This document shows, piece after piece, positions 24,286 to 33,967 of a DNA stretch of 35,667 nt. This DNA comes from Pseudomonadota bacterium (lineage in GTDB: Bacteria; Pseudomonadota; Alphaproteobacteria; Rhizobiales; Rhizobiaceae): positions 1-35,667 of the forward strand of contig JAEYRU010000004.1 in the NCBI GenBank assembly GCA_023435335.1, read 5' to 3'. How positions within the stretch are numbered: the stretch's first letter is position 1; every line of letters starts with the position of its first letter. The notes below the pieces were generated by a model. The model had not been told where the DNA came from. It saw nothing but the letters and a program-made list of their open reading frames with translations, and searched no databases. The position numbers and the translations under genes were made by a program.

Positions 24286-25440
24286 CTATTCGGCGGGCGC
24301 CGGCCGCTGCGCCGGGTATGAAACCCCGACATGCTTTCGCTTCTCCGGCCGCTTGCGCGTGAGTGCCAGCACCATTCCCATCGCGATGGCCATGGCGATC
24401 AGCGACGATCCGCCATAGGAGATGAAAGGCAGCGTCATGCCCTTTGCCGGCAGCAACTGTACGTTGACGCCCATGTTGATGATCGACTGGAAGCCGAACA
24501 CCGTGACCAGCCCCGCGATCGAGTAGCGGCTGAAATCGTCGGTGTCGCGCATGGCGACCGTAAGCCCGCGCAGCACGACGAAGGCAAAGAGCGCGGCGAT
24601 CACGAAGCACAGCACGAGCCCGAACTCCTCCGCCGCCACGGCGAACACGAAATCGGTGTGGCTGTCGGGGAGGATGCGCTTCACCGACCCCTCGCCTGGA
24701 CCCTGCCCGAACCACCCGCCACGCACCATCGCCTCGTGGGCCACGTCGACCTGGTAGGTGTCGCCCTCGCCGGTCAGGAAGCGGTCTATGCGGCCCGCCA
24801 CATGCGGGAACGCGCCGTAGGCCAGCGCCGCCCCGCCGACCGCGGCGCCCCCAAGAGCGGCGATCCAGAACCAGGGAAGGCCGGCCATGAAGAACATCAC
24901 GCCCCAGGTGCCGAGCACCAGCAGGGTCTGTCCCAGATCGGGTTGCGCGACGAGCAGCGCCAGAACCAGCCCCAGCAGGATCATGGCGAACAGGTTGCCC
25001 GGAATATCGGGTTGGCGCGCATTCTCCGAGAACAGCCAGGCGCAGATGACGACAAAGGCCGGCTTCAGGTATTCCGAAGGTTGGATCGACACGCCTGCAA
25101 GGTAGATCCAGCGACGCGACCCCTTGACCTCGACGCCGACATACAGCGCAGCCACCATCAGCAGCAGCGAGCCGGCCAGCATCACGATGGAGAGCCGCCT
25201 GATCTGGCGCACATCCAGGAACGAAACGCCGATCATGATGATCAGCGCCGGCACCATGAACATGATCTGCCTGTTGACGAAATGGTATGCGTCGAGGCCG
25301 ATGCGCTCGGCGACCGCGGGACTGGCCGCGAACGAAAGCACGATGCCCAGCACCATCAGCGCCAGGAAGGCTGCGAGGAACCAGCGGTCGATCGTCCACC
25401 ACCAGTTGGCCACCGGTCCACGGTCTACACGGCTAACCAT
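24286..25440 (-). CDS. ftsW: Septal peptidoglycan polymerase FtsW
   Basis: FtsW is a SEDS-family glycosyltransferase that polymerises lipid II at the septum with FtsI. The 384-residue membrane protein has about ten hydrophobic segments; typical stretches are YHFVNRQIMF, the IQPSEYLKPAFV motif, the DTYQV/HEAMVRGGWFGQGPGEG loop, FVFAVAAEEFG and the late INMGVNVQLLPAKGMTLPFISYGGSS motif. The start (25440) overlaps the murD stop by one base (TGATG), and its stop abuts murG. Confidence 0.96.
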   Translation of the reverse strand: MVSRVDRGPVANWWWTIDRWFLAAFLALMVLGIVLSFAASPAVAERIGLDAYHFVNRQIMFMVPALIIMIGVSFLDVRQIRRLSIVMLAGSLLLMVAALYVGVEVKGSRRWIYLAGVSIQPSEYLKPAFVVICAWLFSENARQPDIPGNLFAMILLGLVLALLVAQPDLGQTLLVLGTWGVMFFMAGLPWFWIAALGGAAVGGAALAYGAFPHVAGRIDRFLTGEGDTYQVDVAHEAMVRGGWFGQGPGEGSVKRILPDSHTDFVFAVAAEEFGLVLCFVIAALFAFVVLRGLTVAMRDTDDFSRYSIAGLVTVFGFQSIINMGVNVQLLPAKGMTLPFISYGGSSLIAMAIAMGMVLALTRKRPEKRKHVGVSYPAQRPAPAE

Positions 25441-26840
25441 CAGCTTGTTCCCCCGATCGGCGTTACGCCCTCAAGTCCCTGCACGGCGGCGCGGAAGGCG
25501 TCGCCACGGACCTCAAAGTTCCTGAACTGGTCGAAACTCGAACACGCCGGCGAAAGGAGCACGACCGCCTCTTCCCCCGGCTCACGTGCAGCGTCGCGCG
25601 CGGCGTGTTCGACTGCAACTCCCAGCGTCCCCGATATCTCGTAGCGGACGGCGTCGCCCAGCGTCGCCGCGAAAACCGGGGCTGCCTCGCCAACAAGGTA
25701 GGCCTTCGCCACGCGCGGAAAGTAGCTCCGCAGGGATGCGATGCCGCCCTCCTTGGGAAGACCACCTGCGATCCAGTAGATGCGCTCGAAGCTCGAAAGC
25801 GCGGGCGCGGCGGCATCCGCATTGGTCGCCTTGGAATCGTTGATGAAGAGCACCCTTCCCTTGCGCCCAACCTGCTCCATGCGATGCGCGAGCCCGGGAA
25901 AGCTGGCGAGGCCAGCCTGGATCTCCGCCGCGCTCATGCCCACTTCGAGGCAGGCGGCGGCCGCCGCGAGCGCGTTCTGCGCATTGTGCTGGCCACGCAG
26001 CGACCCGATACCCTCGAGGGAGGCGATCCGGCGCGTCCTGCCCCGCTCCGCGAGCACGAGGTTCGCGCCTTCGGCGTAGAGACCGTCGGCCAGCGCCCGT
26101 CGCTTCGAGATGCGGGTCACCTTGCGCCCGGTGCGCTCCAGCCGCTCTGCGATATCGGCGCAATACGGATCGTCGACGCCGAGGACCGCCGTGCGGCTTG
26201 CCTCGACCAGCCGGGCCTTCACATCGGCGTAATGCTGCATCGTGCCATGCCGGTCGATATGGTCCGGCGTGAGGTTGAGCAGGATGCCGACAGTCGGGTC
26301 CAGTGATGGAGCGAGGTCGATCTGGTAGGACGAGCACTCGACCACGTAGTGCCGGCCGGGTGCCGGTGGCTCAAGGGTGAGGATGGCCTGCCCGATATTA
26401 CCGCCCATCTGCGCGTCGCGGCCTGCCGCCGCGATCATGTGCGAGATCAGCGCCGTGGTGGTGGACTTTCCATTCGTACCGGTGATTGCGATGAACGGCG
26501 CGTCCGAGCCTCTGGCCCTTCGCTCGCGTGCGAACAGTTCGATGTCCCCGATGATCTCGACGCCTGCCGCGTTGGCCAGGTCGACGCTCCAGTGGGGCCT
26601 GGGATGCGTCAACGGGACGCCGGGCGACAGCACGAAGCTGGCGAAGGCGGACCAGTCCTGCTTCCGCAGATCCGCTACGGTGGTTCCCTCCGCATCGGCC
26701 CTTGCCACGCTGTCGGGATTGTCGTCCCAGGCGACCACCTCGGCGCCGCCCGCCAGCAGCGCGCGCACAGTTGCCACGCCCGAGCCGCCAAGGCCGAACA
26801 ACGCGACTTTCCTGCCGGCGAAGCTGTCGATGGACATCAT
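25440..26840 (-). CDS. murD: UDP-N-acetylmuramoyl-L-alanine--D-glutamate ligase
   Basis: MurD adds D-glutamate to UDP-MurNAc-L-Ala. The 466-residue protein begins with a nucleotide-binding-like fold (KVALFGLGGSGVATVRAL), has the ATP loop TGTNGKSTT (120-128), the central NLTPDHIDRHGTM motif, and a C-terminal domain with FINDSKATNADAAAPAL, typical of MurD. Two adjacent ATGs at 26840 and 26837 are both possible, with a GAGG element upstream. It begins seven bases after mraY and overlaps ftsW by one base. Confidence 0.97.
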   Translation of the reverse strand: MMSIDSFAGRKVALFGLGGSGVATVRALLAGGAEVVAWDDNPDSVARADAEGTTVADLRKQDWSAFASFVLSPGVPLTHPRPHWSVDLANAAGVEIIGDIELFARERRARGSDAPFIAITGTNGKSTTTALISHMIAAAGRDAQMGGNIGQAILTLEPPAPGRHYVVECSSYQIDLAPSLDPTVGILLNLTPDHIDRHGTMQHYADVKARLVEASRTAVLGVDDPYCADIAERLERTGRKVTRISKRRALADGLYAEGANLVLAERGRTRRIASLEGIGSLRGQHNAQNALAAAAACLEVGMSAAEIQAGLASFPGLAHRMEQVGRKGRVLFINDSKATNADAAAPALSSFERIYWIAGGLPKEGGIASLRSYFPRVAKAYLVGEAAPVFAATLGDAVRYEISGTLGVAVEHAARDAAREPGEEAVVLLSPACSSFDQFRNFEVRGDAFRAAVQGLEGVTPIGGTS

Positions 26841-26847
26841 CCCGGCA

Positions 26848-27930
26848 TCACCTCAGCTTCAGCGTTGACAGGCCGATGAGGGCAAGGACCACGGCTATGA
26901 TCCAGAAGCGGATCACGATCTGGCTCTCCGTCCAGCCCAGCTTCTCGAAGTGATGGTGGATCGGCGCCATCAGAAAGACGCGCCGGCCCGTCAACTTGAA
27001 ATAGCCTACCTGGATGATGACCGACAGCGCCTCCATGACGAACAGGCCGCCGATGATGATCATGACGATCTCGTGCTTTGTGGCGACCGCTATCGTACCG
27101 ATCAGTCCGCCGAGCGCGAGCGAACCCGTGTCACCCATGAAGATCGCGGCCGGCGGGGCGTTGAACCACAGGAAGCCGAGGCCCGCGCCGATCACTGCCC
27201 CCAGCAGCACCGCCAGTTCGCCGGTGCCGGGTACGAAATGGATCTGCAGGTAGTCGGCGAACACCGCGTTGCCCGACAGGTAGGCGATCACGCCGAAAGC
27301 CGCCGCCGCCACCATGATCGGCACGATCGCAAGCCCATCCAGCCCGTCCGTCAGGTTCACCGCATTGCCGGCTCCGACGACGACGAAGGCCGCGAAGGGG
27401 ATGAAGAACCAGCCCAGATTGATGAGCCAGTCCTTAAAGAAGGGGAACGTGAGCGACGACGAGAAAGGAGCTTGACCCGCCCGCATGATGACCCAGGCCG
27501 CCACGCCTGCGATCAGGAATTCCGCTGCCAACCGCCAGCGTCCGGACACGCCCAGATGCGACTGCTTGGTCACCTTCAGATAGTCGTCGTAGAAGCCGAT
27601 CGCGCCGAAACTGACCGTGACCAGCAACACGGTCCACACATAGATGCTCGACAGGTTTCCCCAAAGCAATGCGGAGCCGACGATGCCGGACAGGATCATC
27701 AGGCCGCCCATGGTTGGGGTACCGGCTTTCTTGAAGTGCGTCTGCGGCCCGTCGGCGCGGATCGGCTGGCCCTTGCCTTGCCGGATGCGCAGCGCATTGA
27801 TGATGGCCGGGCCGACCAGGAAGACGATCACCGCGGAGGTGATCAGCGCACCGCCCGTGCGGAAGGTGATGTAGCGAAAGACGTTGAAGAGCTGGAATTG
27901 GTCCGCCAGCCCGGTAAGCAGCATCAGCAT
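26848..27930 (-). CDS. mraY: Phospho-N-acetylmuramoyl-pentapeptide-transferase
   Basis: MraY is the integral membrane enzyme that moves phospho-MurNAc-pentapeptide onto undecaprenyl phosphate, giving lipid I. The 360-residue protein has about ten membrane helices and the cytoplasmic active-site loops: GFYDDYLKVTKQ (Asp pair), NAVNLTDGLDGLA, MGDTGSLALGG and the C-terminal APIHHHFEKLGW His cluster. A strong GAGGGGG site precedes the ATG. It lies 15 bases after murF and seven before murD. Confidence 0.97.
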   Translation of the reverse strand: MLMLLTGLADQFQLFNVFRYITFRTGGALITSAVIVFLVGPAIINALRIRQGKGQPIRADGPQTHFKKAGTPTMGGLMILSGIVGSALLWGNLSSIYVWTVLLVTVSFGAIGFYDDYLKVTKQSHLGVSGRWRLAAEFLIAGVAAWVIMRAGQAPFSSSLTFPFFKDWLINLGWFFIPFAAFVVVGAGNAVNLTDGLDGLAIVPIMVAAAAFGVIAYLSGNAVFADYLQIHFVPGTGELAVLLGAVIGAGLGFLWFNAPPAAIFMGDTGSLALGGLIGTIAVATKHEIVMIIIGGLFVMEALSVIIQVGYFKLTGRRVFLMAPIHHHFEKLGWTESQIVIRFWIIAVVLALIGLSTLKLR

Positions 27931-27945
27931 GGTCTGGAATCCCCC

Positions 27946-29379
27946 TCAGGCGGCATGGCTGTTGCTCGCTGCGGCCGGAAATTTCTTGGTCAGGGCATCG
28001 ACAATCCGGGAAAAGCCGATCCCGTTGGAAGACTTGATCATGACGGCATCGCCGGGCTTCACCGCCTGCACGACCAGAGGCAACAATTCTTCGGTCTTCG
28101 CGCGGTATTCGGCCGGAAAATCCGGCGGCAGCCGCTCCGCCAGCGCCTTCATCTCGGGCCCGGCGAGGAACACGACGTCGGTCTTCGCGGCCGCGATGGC
28201 ATCCGCCAGCCCCGCGTGGAGCTTCGCCGAATGGCTGCCGAGTTCGAGCATGTCGCCGAGCACTGCGATGCGACGGCCGCCCTCGCCTACCGGCGCCATG
28301 GCCAGCAGTTCGAGCGCCGCCTTCATGGAGGCCGGATTGGCATTGTAGCTCTCGTCTATCAAGGTGAAGCTGCCGCCCTTGTGCGACAGGATGTGGCGCC
28401 GTCCGCGTCCGCGCTCCGCGACGACGCCGCCGAGCGCGATAGCTGCCTTCGCGACATCGGCCCCGGCAAGCTGGGCCACAGCCAATACGGCGAGCGCGTT
28501 TTGCGCGATGTGACGGCCGGGAACGCCGATGCGCGCGGTCACTTCATGGCCGCCAATCCGGGCGGTGATCGTCGAGCCGTCCGAATGATCGTTATATTTC
28601 AATAGCTTGAACTGCGCTCGCGCATGTTCGCCGAAACCCCAGAGGTGCGCCACGCCTGCGGCCTGCGCATGTTTCTCCAGCACCTTCCACTTGCCGTCGT
28701 CTCGGTTGACCAGGGCATGCCCGTCCGGCTCGAGCCCCTCGAATATCTCCGCCTTGGCAGCAGCGATCTCGTCGAGGTTCTTGAAGTGTCCCAGATGCGC
28801 CGCCGCGATTAGCGTGATGACGGCAATGTGCGGCCGCACCATCTTCACCAACGGACGTATCTCGCCGGGATGGTTCATGCCGATCTCGAAGACCGCGAAA
28901 TCGCATTCCGCCGGCATGCGCGCCAGCGTCAGCGGCACCCCCCAGTGATTGTTGAACGACTTGTCGGAGGCATGCACCGCACCCGAAGCCGACAGCGCCT
29001 GCCGCAGCATCTCCTTGGTGGTCGTCTTGCCGGCCGAGCCCGTGACCGCGACGATCCTGGCGTTGCTGCGCGCACGCGCCGCGATGCCGGCCTTCTCCAG
29101 GGCTGCAAGCACGTCCGGCACCACGATCATCGGCATGGACATACGGCCGAGCGACGGCAGCTTCGCCTCGGCCACCACCATCAGCGCGGCGCCCGCGGCC
29201 ATCGCCGCGGTGGCGAAATCATGTCCGTCAAAATTCTCGCCCTTGATCGCGAAGAATGCCTCGCCGGGCGCCAGCGTGCGTGTGTCGATCGATATTCCGG
29301 TGACGCCCTCGGGCATCCTGCCGACCGGGCGGCCGTCCATCGCCGCGACGAGCGCGTCACACGTCCACAGGAAGCTCAT
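27946..29379 (-). CDS. murF: UDP-MurNAc-tripeptide--D-alanyl-D-alanine ligase
   Basis: MurF attaches the D-Ala-D-Ala made by Ddl to the UDP-MurNAc-tripeptide, finishing the cytosolic precursor. The 477-residue protein has the N-terminal MurF/MurE fold (ISIDTRTLAPGEAFFAIKGENFDGHDF), ATP loop TGSAGKTT (113-120), the FEIGMNHPGEI segment and DESYNANPASMKAAL in the C-terminal part, all typical of MurF. Its start overlaps the murE stop by four bases. Confidence 0.97.
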   Translation of the reverse strand: MSFLWTCDALVAAMDGRPVGRMPEGVTGISIDTRTLAPGEAFFAIKGENFDGHDFATAAMAAGAALMVVAEAKLPSLGRMSMPMIVVPDVLAALEKAGIAARARSNARIVAVTGSAGKTTTKEMLRQALSASGAVHASDKSFNNHWGVPLTLARMPAECDFAVFEIGMNHPGEIRPLVKMVRPHIAVITLIAAAHLGHFKNLDEIAAAKAEIFEGLEPDGHALVNRDDGKWKVLEKHAQAAGVAHLWGFGEHARAQFKLLKYNDHSDGSTITARIGGHEVTARIGVPGRHIAQNALAVLAVAQLAGADVAKAAIALGGVVAERGRGRRHILSHKGGSFTLIDESYNANPASMKAALELLAMAPVGEGGRRIAVLGDMLELGSHSAKLHAGLADAIAAAKTDVVFLAGPEMKALAERLPPDFPAEYRAKTEELLPLVVQAVKPGDAVMIKSSNGIGFSRIVDALTKKFPAAASNSHAA

Positions 29380-30830
29380 GCGGCCGCCCCCTCCAGCGCC
29401 CGCCGCACTTCCTCGTGATCGGAAAAATGCACGGTCACGTCGCCGATGGTCTGCCCTTCCTCATGGCCCTTTCCCGCGACGATCAGCGTGTCGCCGGCCT
29501 CCAGCAGCGCAACCGCCTCAGAGATTGCCGCCCTCCTGTCGCCCGTCTCTCGCGCACCGGGGGCCGCAGCGAGAATGGCGGCGCGGATCGAAGCCGGGTC
29601 CTCGCTGCGCGGATTGTCGTCCGTAACAATAACTATGTCGGCCAGACGGGAAGCGATCTCGCCCATGACCGGCCGCTTGATGCGGTCGCGGTCGCCGCCG
29701 CATCCGAACACCACGACTACGCGGCCGGTCGTGAACGGTCGCACCGCCTGCAGCACGTTTTCGAGCGCTTCCGGCTTATGCGCGTAGTCCACGTAGACCG
29801 GCGCGCCATTCGCCTTGGTTCCGACATGCTCCAACCGTCCGGACGCGCCCATCAAGTGCTCCAGCGCCTCGAGCGCACGGGGCGCGCGGGTGCCTGTTGA
29901 GATCGCGAGACCTGCCGCGACAAGGGCGTTGGACAGCTGGAACTCGCCGGCAAGCGGAAGGTCCACCTCGAACAGTTCCCCACCGAACTCGATCTCCGCG
30001 CGCTGTCGGAAACGCTCGTGCTCGGCTCGCTTCAGGCACAGATACTGCCCGTGCCGGCCTACGGTGAGGACGTCCAGTCCGCTCGCCCGAGCCACATCGA
30101 TCGTCGGCCGCGACCAGGCGTCGTCGGCGAATATGACCGCCGGCGCTCCCTTAGGGAGGAGCTCCGCGAAGAGGCGCATCTTTGCGCGATGGTAGTCCTC
30201 CAACGTGGGGTGATAGTCCATGTGGTCATGGCCGAGATTGGTGAACCCGCCAGCCGCCAGGTTCACGCCATCGAGCCGCCGCTGATCCAGACCGTGGCTC
30301 GACGCCTCCATGGCACCGTGCGTGACGCCTGCGTCGCTGAGGTCCCTCAGAAGCCTGTGCAGCGCGACGGGATCGGGCGTGGTCAGCGAACCGTACTCGG
30401 AACGGCCGGGGGCTGTAACGCCGGTCGTGCCAATGCTCGCCGCGGCAAGTCCCTGCCGCTCCCAGATCTGGCGTACGAACGAGGCCACGGACGTCTTGCC
30501 GCTGGTGCCGGTGACTGCGACCATCGTCCCCGGCTGCTTGCCGAAGAAGCGTGCGGCCGCGAGAGCCAGCGCCACACGCGGCTCGTCGACCTCCATCAGG
30601 GGCACGTCGAGTGGAGCATCCAAGGCCCCGCGCGCTGCAACGACGGCGACCGCTCCACGCGCAACGGCGTCCGTCGCGAAGGCCGCGCCGTCGGTCTTCG
30701 TTCCGGGTACGGCAACAAAAAGGAACCCCGGCTCCACCTTCCTGGAATCCGAAGCGATACCCAAAATCTTCACGCCGCCGAGCGGGTCGCCCGTCACAGG
30801 CAGGATGCCGGAGAATTCACTGAGCTTCAT
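29376..30830 (-). CDS. murE: UDP-MurNAc-dipeptide--meso-diaminopimelate ligase
   Basis: MurE adds the third stem-peptide residue. The 484-residue protein has the N-terminal SDSRKVEPGFLFVAVPG fold, ATP loop TGTSGKTS (107-114), the NLGHDHMDYH motif, and Asp405-Asn-Pro-Arg408 (DNPRSEDP), the motif known to select meso-diaminopimelate rather than lysine. The organism is thus predicted to have meso-DAP peptidoglycan as usual for Gram-negatives. It lies 45 bp after ftsI and overlaps murF. Confidence 0.97.
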   Translation of the reverse strand: MKLSEFSGILPVTGDPLGGVKILGIASDSRKVEPGFLFVAVPGTKTDGAAFATDAVARGAVAVVAARGALDAPLDVPLMEVDEPRVALALAAARFFGKQPGTMVAVTGTSGKTSVASFVRQIWERQGLAAASIGTTGVTAPGRSEYGSLTTPDPVALHRLLRDLSDAGVTHGAMEASSHGLDQRRLDGVNLAAGGFTNLGHDHMDYHPTLEDYHRAKMRLFAELLPKGAPAVIFADDAWSRPTIDVARASGLDVLTVGRHGQYLCLKRAEHERFRQRAEIEFGGELFEVDLPLAGEFQLSNALVAAGLAISTGTRAPRALEALEHLMGASGRLEHVGTKANGAPVYVDYAHKPEALENVLQAVRPFTTGRVVVVFGCGGDRDRIKRPVMGEIASRLADIVIVTDDNPRSEDPASIRAAILAAAPGARETGDRRAAISEAVALLEAGDTLIVAGKGHEEGQTIGDVTVHFSDHEEVRRALEGAAA

Positions 30831-30875
30831 CGTAAACCGATCGTCTGAAGCGGCCAGCCCTCCCGTGCCGCAGAA

Positions 30876-32582
30876 TCAATGGGTGGAAACGAGCAGGGCA
30901 GCACCTTCATGGCCGAATTCCGGCATCACGCCAAGCAGCGACGCGGCCCTGCGGATGATGCCTCCCACCACCGGCGCGGCATTGAGGCCCGAGGTCGCGC
31001 CCATTCCTGGCTTCTCCGGCTTCGGCTCGTCGAGGATGACCACCACAACGTATTCGGGATCATGCACAGGAAATGCCGACAGGAACGCATTGAACCGCTT
31101 ATCGGTCGAATAGCGCCCGTTCACCACCTTCTCCGCTGTCCCGGTCTTGCCGCCGACGAAATAGCCGGGCACCTCGGCGCGCTTGCCCGAACCCTTCTCG
31201 ACGTTCAGCCGGAAGAGATAGCGCATCGCCTGGCTGGTCGACGGATCGAGCACTTGAGGGGCGGAAATCGCTGCCTCCTTTTCGCTGCGCGGCAGGAAGG
31301 TCGGCTGATGCAGCTTGCCGCCATTGACGAGGGTGGCCGCCGCCATGGCCGTTTGCAGCGGCGTCGTAGCAACGCCGTGGCCGAACGAGATAGTGATGCG
31401 ATTGATGCGCTTCCACTCGGCCGGCTCCGTGGGGCGCGCGACCTCCGGTAATTCGGTCGTCATGCGGTCGAGCAGTCCAATCCGTTTGAAGAACGCCCGG
31501 TGGTCCTCGATGCTCACGGTTTCCGCCATCTTGGCCGTGCCGATATTGGACGAATAGATGAAGATCTCCGGCACGGTCAGCACGCGGCCCTTGCCGCGGA
31601 AGTCGCGGATCGTGTGCTTGCCGACCTGCAGCGGACGCGAGGCATCGAAGCTGTCCCTGAGGCTCACCGAACCCGCATCAAGCGCCATCGCCGTGGTGAA
31701 GCCCTTGAAGGTTGACCCCATTTCGAACACACCGCCCGACATCCGGTTGAGCCGGTCCTTTTCGTGCGCGTTGAACGGGTTGTTCGGGTCGTAATCGGGC
31801 AACGAAACCATGGCGAGCACCTCGCCGGTCTTGGCGCTCAACACGACGGCGCCCGCAGCAATCGCGTCATAGCGCTCCATTGCCTGGGCCAGTTCATCGC
31901 GCACGATGTGCTGTACGCGGATGTCCAGCGCCAGCCGGAACGGCATCAGATCGTCGGGCGTGGCGAGACCTGCCTCGCGCAGGTCCGAGAGGCCCTGGCT
32001 GTCGATGTATTTCTCGATCCCCGCGATGCCCTTGTTGTCGATATCGACGAGACCGAGCACATGAGAGGCTAGCGGCCCGCCCGGATAGAACCGCCGCTTC
32101 TCGGTGCGGAATCCGATACCGGGGATTCCAAGCTGCATGATCTCGTTCTGCTGCCGGGGCGTGAGCTGGCGCCGCAGCCAGACGAAGCCCGCGTCGGACT
32201 TGAGCTTGTGATAGGTTTGCTCGTAGTCGATGTCGCTCAGTACCGTCGACAGTTTCTCCAGCACTTCGTCTGCGTCGACGATGCGGCGCGGCTCGGCAAA
32301 CAGCGAGGCCGTCTTGATATCAGTCGCCAAGACCTCACCATTGCGATCCACGATGTCAGGCCGCGACGCCGTGATGCGCGAGGCGGGACCGCCACCTTCC
32401 TTGGGCTCCTGTATGCCGAGATAGAGGAGCCGCCCCCCTATAGCCGCATACATCAGCAAGAACACGGCCATGGTCATGGCCATGCGGCTGCGGGCCCTAC
32501 CGCCCTTGCGGGCACCATCGACGACAATCGCCGACTTGCCCGCGCTGGTGATCTCGCCTTTGCGGAAGGGTAGCCTGATCAT
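30876..32582 (-). CDS. ftsI: Septal transpeptidase FtsI (PBP3)
   Basis: FtsI is the class B penicillin-binding protein that cross-links septal peptidoglycan with FtsW. The 568-residue protein has one N-terminal membrane helix (about 34-53, MTMAVFLLMYAAIGGRLLYL), a PBP dimerisation domain, and a transpeptidase domain with the three active-site motifs intact: Ser290-T-F-Lys293, Ser344-Ser-Asn346 and Lys479-Thr-Gly481. Its ATG overlaps the ftsL stop by four bases (ATGA). Confidence 0.97.
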   Translation of the reverse strand: MIRLPFRKGEITSAGKSAIVVDGARKGGRARSRMAMTMAVFLLMYAAIGGRLLYLGIQEPKEGGGPASRITASRPDIVDRNGEVLATDIKTASLFAEPRRIVDADEVLEKLSTVLSDIDYEQTYHKLKSDAGFVWLRRQLTPRQQNEIMQLGIPGIGFRTEKRRFYPGGPLASHVLGLVDIDNKGIAGIEKYIDSQGLSDLREAGLATPDDLMPFRLALDIRVQHIVRDELAQAMERYDAIAAGAVVLSAKTGEVLAMVSLPDYDPNNPFNAHEKDRLNRMSGGVFEMGSTFKGFTTAMALDAGSVSLRDSFDASRPLQVGKHTIRDFRGKGRVLTVPEIFIYSSNIGTAKMAETVSIEDHRAFFKRIGLLDRMTTELPEVARPTEPAEWKRINRITISFGHGVATTPLQTAMAAATLVNGGKLHQPTFLPRSEKEAAISAPQVLDPSTSQAMRYLFRLNVEKGSGKRAEVPGYFVGGKTGTAEKVVNGRYSTDKRFNAFLSAFPVHDPEYVVVVILDEPKPEKPGMGATSGLNAAPVVGGIIRRAASLLGVMPEFGHEGAALLVSTH

Positions 32583-32959
32583 CGCCCGATCCCGCCGGTT
32601 GCCAGTTGGTCCGTGCCGCCGTCCGCTACCCCGGCTTCCCGCATGATCAGGTCCTCGATTGCCAATGGCTTCGGCGGGAGTTCGGAAAGGCTGCCGATCT
32701 GTGTCGCCTCGACCGGCGCCAAGCCCAGCTCTTCATGGTACTGTTCGGTCAGCCGCTGCAGCCGCGCCGGTTGCGTGAGCAGGCTCCAGTCTGCTTTCAG
32801 GACATCGATCAGGTCCTTCTCGAAGCGTATCTGCTCCTCGACCTTGCGCAATTCGGCATACTGGCTCTCCGCGTCATGCTTGGTCTTGTAGGTGAAGGCC
32901 GCCGCGGCCACCATGACCGCGATCAGCACGATGTCGGTTGTCCGGAATATCGCACCCAC
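32579..32959 (-). CDS. ftsL: Cell division protein FtsL
   Basis: FtsL is a small bitopic divisome protein working with FtsQ and FtsB to activate FtsWI. The 126-residue product has one membrane helix (about 8-24) followed by a coiled-coil-like, charged segment (YAELRKVEEQIRFEKDLIDVLKADW) and the RLQRLTEQYHEELGL turn common to alphaproteobacterial FtsL, then a Gly/Asp-rich tail. Sequence identity in this family is always low; position between rsmH and ftsI supports the call. The start is a GTG immediately after the rsmH TGA. Confidence 0.88.
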   Translation of the reverse strand: MGAIFRTTDIVLIAVMVAAAAFTYKTKHDAESQYAELRKVEEQIRFEKDLIDVLKADWSLLTQPARLQRLTEQYHEELGLAPVEATQIGSLSELPPKPLAIEDLIMREAGVADGGTDQLATGGIGR

Positions 32960-33967
32960 TCAACGCACTCCCGATGCGCCGCCGATCAGCGGCAAACCAA
33001 ATTCAGCCAGATCGCTTTCCCTCGGCGGCGCTCCCGTTCGGACTGCCCACCGCAGGCGCGCCGATCGCGCACGCGGATTGGCCGCCGTTTCCATTTCGGA
33101 GGGCGAAGCCGCGGACGGCTTGAGGAATATCGGCTCGCGCACATGCAATTCCGGCAGGTGACGGGACCCCGCGGCCTTTCCCGAGCGGTCCGCGAGAAAG
33201 CGTTTCACGATCCGGTCTTCGAGCGAATGGAACGTGACCACCGCCAGCGTGCCGCCTGGCTTCAGAATCCTCTCCGCCGCCAGCAACGCGCGCGCAAGTT
33301 CGCCGAGTTCGTCGTTAACGAAGATGCGCAGCGCCTGGAACACGCGCGTGGCCGGATGGATCTTGTCGGTCGGCTTGCGCCCCACCAGCCGTTCGATGGC
33401 GCCGGCAAGGTCTAGGGTACGTTCGAATGGCCTTTCGGCGCGGCGTTTCTCGATCATGCGCGCTATGCGGCCGGCATGACGCTCCTCGCCGAGCAGCCCG
33501 AAGATCCGGGTGAGATCGCTTGCCTTCCAGGAGTTGACCACGTCGGCGGCCGACACGCCCGACCGGGCCATACGCATGTCGAGCGGCCCGTCATGGCGGA
33601 AGGAGAAGCCCCGCTCCGCCTCGTCAACCTGCATGGAGGAGACGCCGATATCGAGCACCACGCCGTCTACCGGCTCCCCGCCATGTTCGTCGAGTGCGGA
33701 GAACGCACCATGCACCAGCCGCAGCCGCCCCCCAGACATCGCTTCCAACTCGCGACCCGCCGCGATCGCATCCGGGTCGCGGTCGATTGCTACGACCGAG
33801 GCGCCCAGCCCGAGCATCGCCCGCGTGTAACCGCCTGCGCCGAAAGTCCCGTCGATGATGTACTTGCCTTCGAGCGGCGACAGCGCGGCGAGCACCTCGG
33901 AAAGCAGGACCGGAATGTGGCGGACCGGTCCGCCGCCGGCGTCTTGCGCGCCGGGATCCGCCATCAT
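32960..33967 (-). CDS. rsmH: 16S rRNA m4C1402 methyltransferase
   Basis: RsmH (MraW) methylates N4 of C1402 in the ribosomal P-site region of 16S rRNA using S-adenosylmethionine. The 335-residue protein shows HIPVLLSEVLAAL at the start, the SAM motif IDGTFGAGGYTRAML, VVLDIGVSSMQVDEAERGFSF, the PATRVFQALRIFVNDELGEL stretch and VTFHSLEDRIVKRFL. The first ATG at 33967 overlaps the mraZ stop (ATGA); a second ATG is next to it. A much longer in-frame reading up to 34609 overlaps mraZ and its leader and is not real. Confidence 0.97.
   Translation of the reverse strand: MMADPGAQDAGGGPVRHIPVLLSEVLAALSPLEGKYIIDGTFGAGGYTRAMLGLGASVVAIDRDPDAIAAGRELEAMSGGRLRLVHGAFSALDEHGGEPVDGVVLDIGVSSMQVDEAERGFSFRHDGPLDMRMARSGVSAADVVNSWKASDLTRIFGLLGEERHAGRIARMIEKRRAERPFERTLDLAGAIERLVGRKPTDKIHPATRVFQALRIFVNDELGELARALLAAERILKPGGTLAVVTFHSLEDRIVKRFLADRSGKAAGSRHLPELHVREPIFLKPSAASPSEMETAANPRARSARLRWAVRTGAPPRESDLAEFGLPLIGGASGVR

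Noticed and set aside
26950..28605. 551-codon forward frame opposite mraY and murF
   Set aside because: Spans two convergently shadowed genes and has mirrored codon bias; not a gene.
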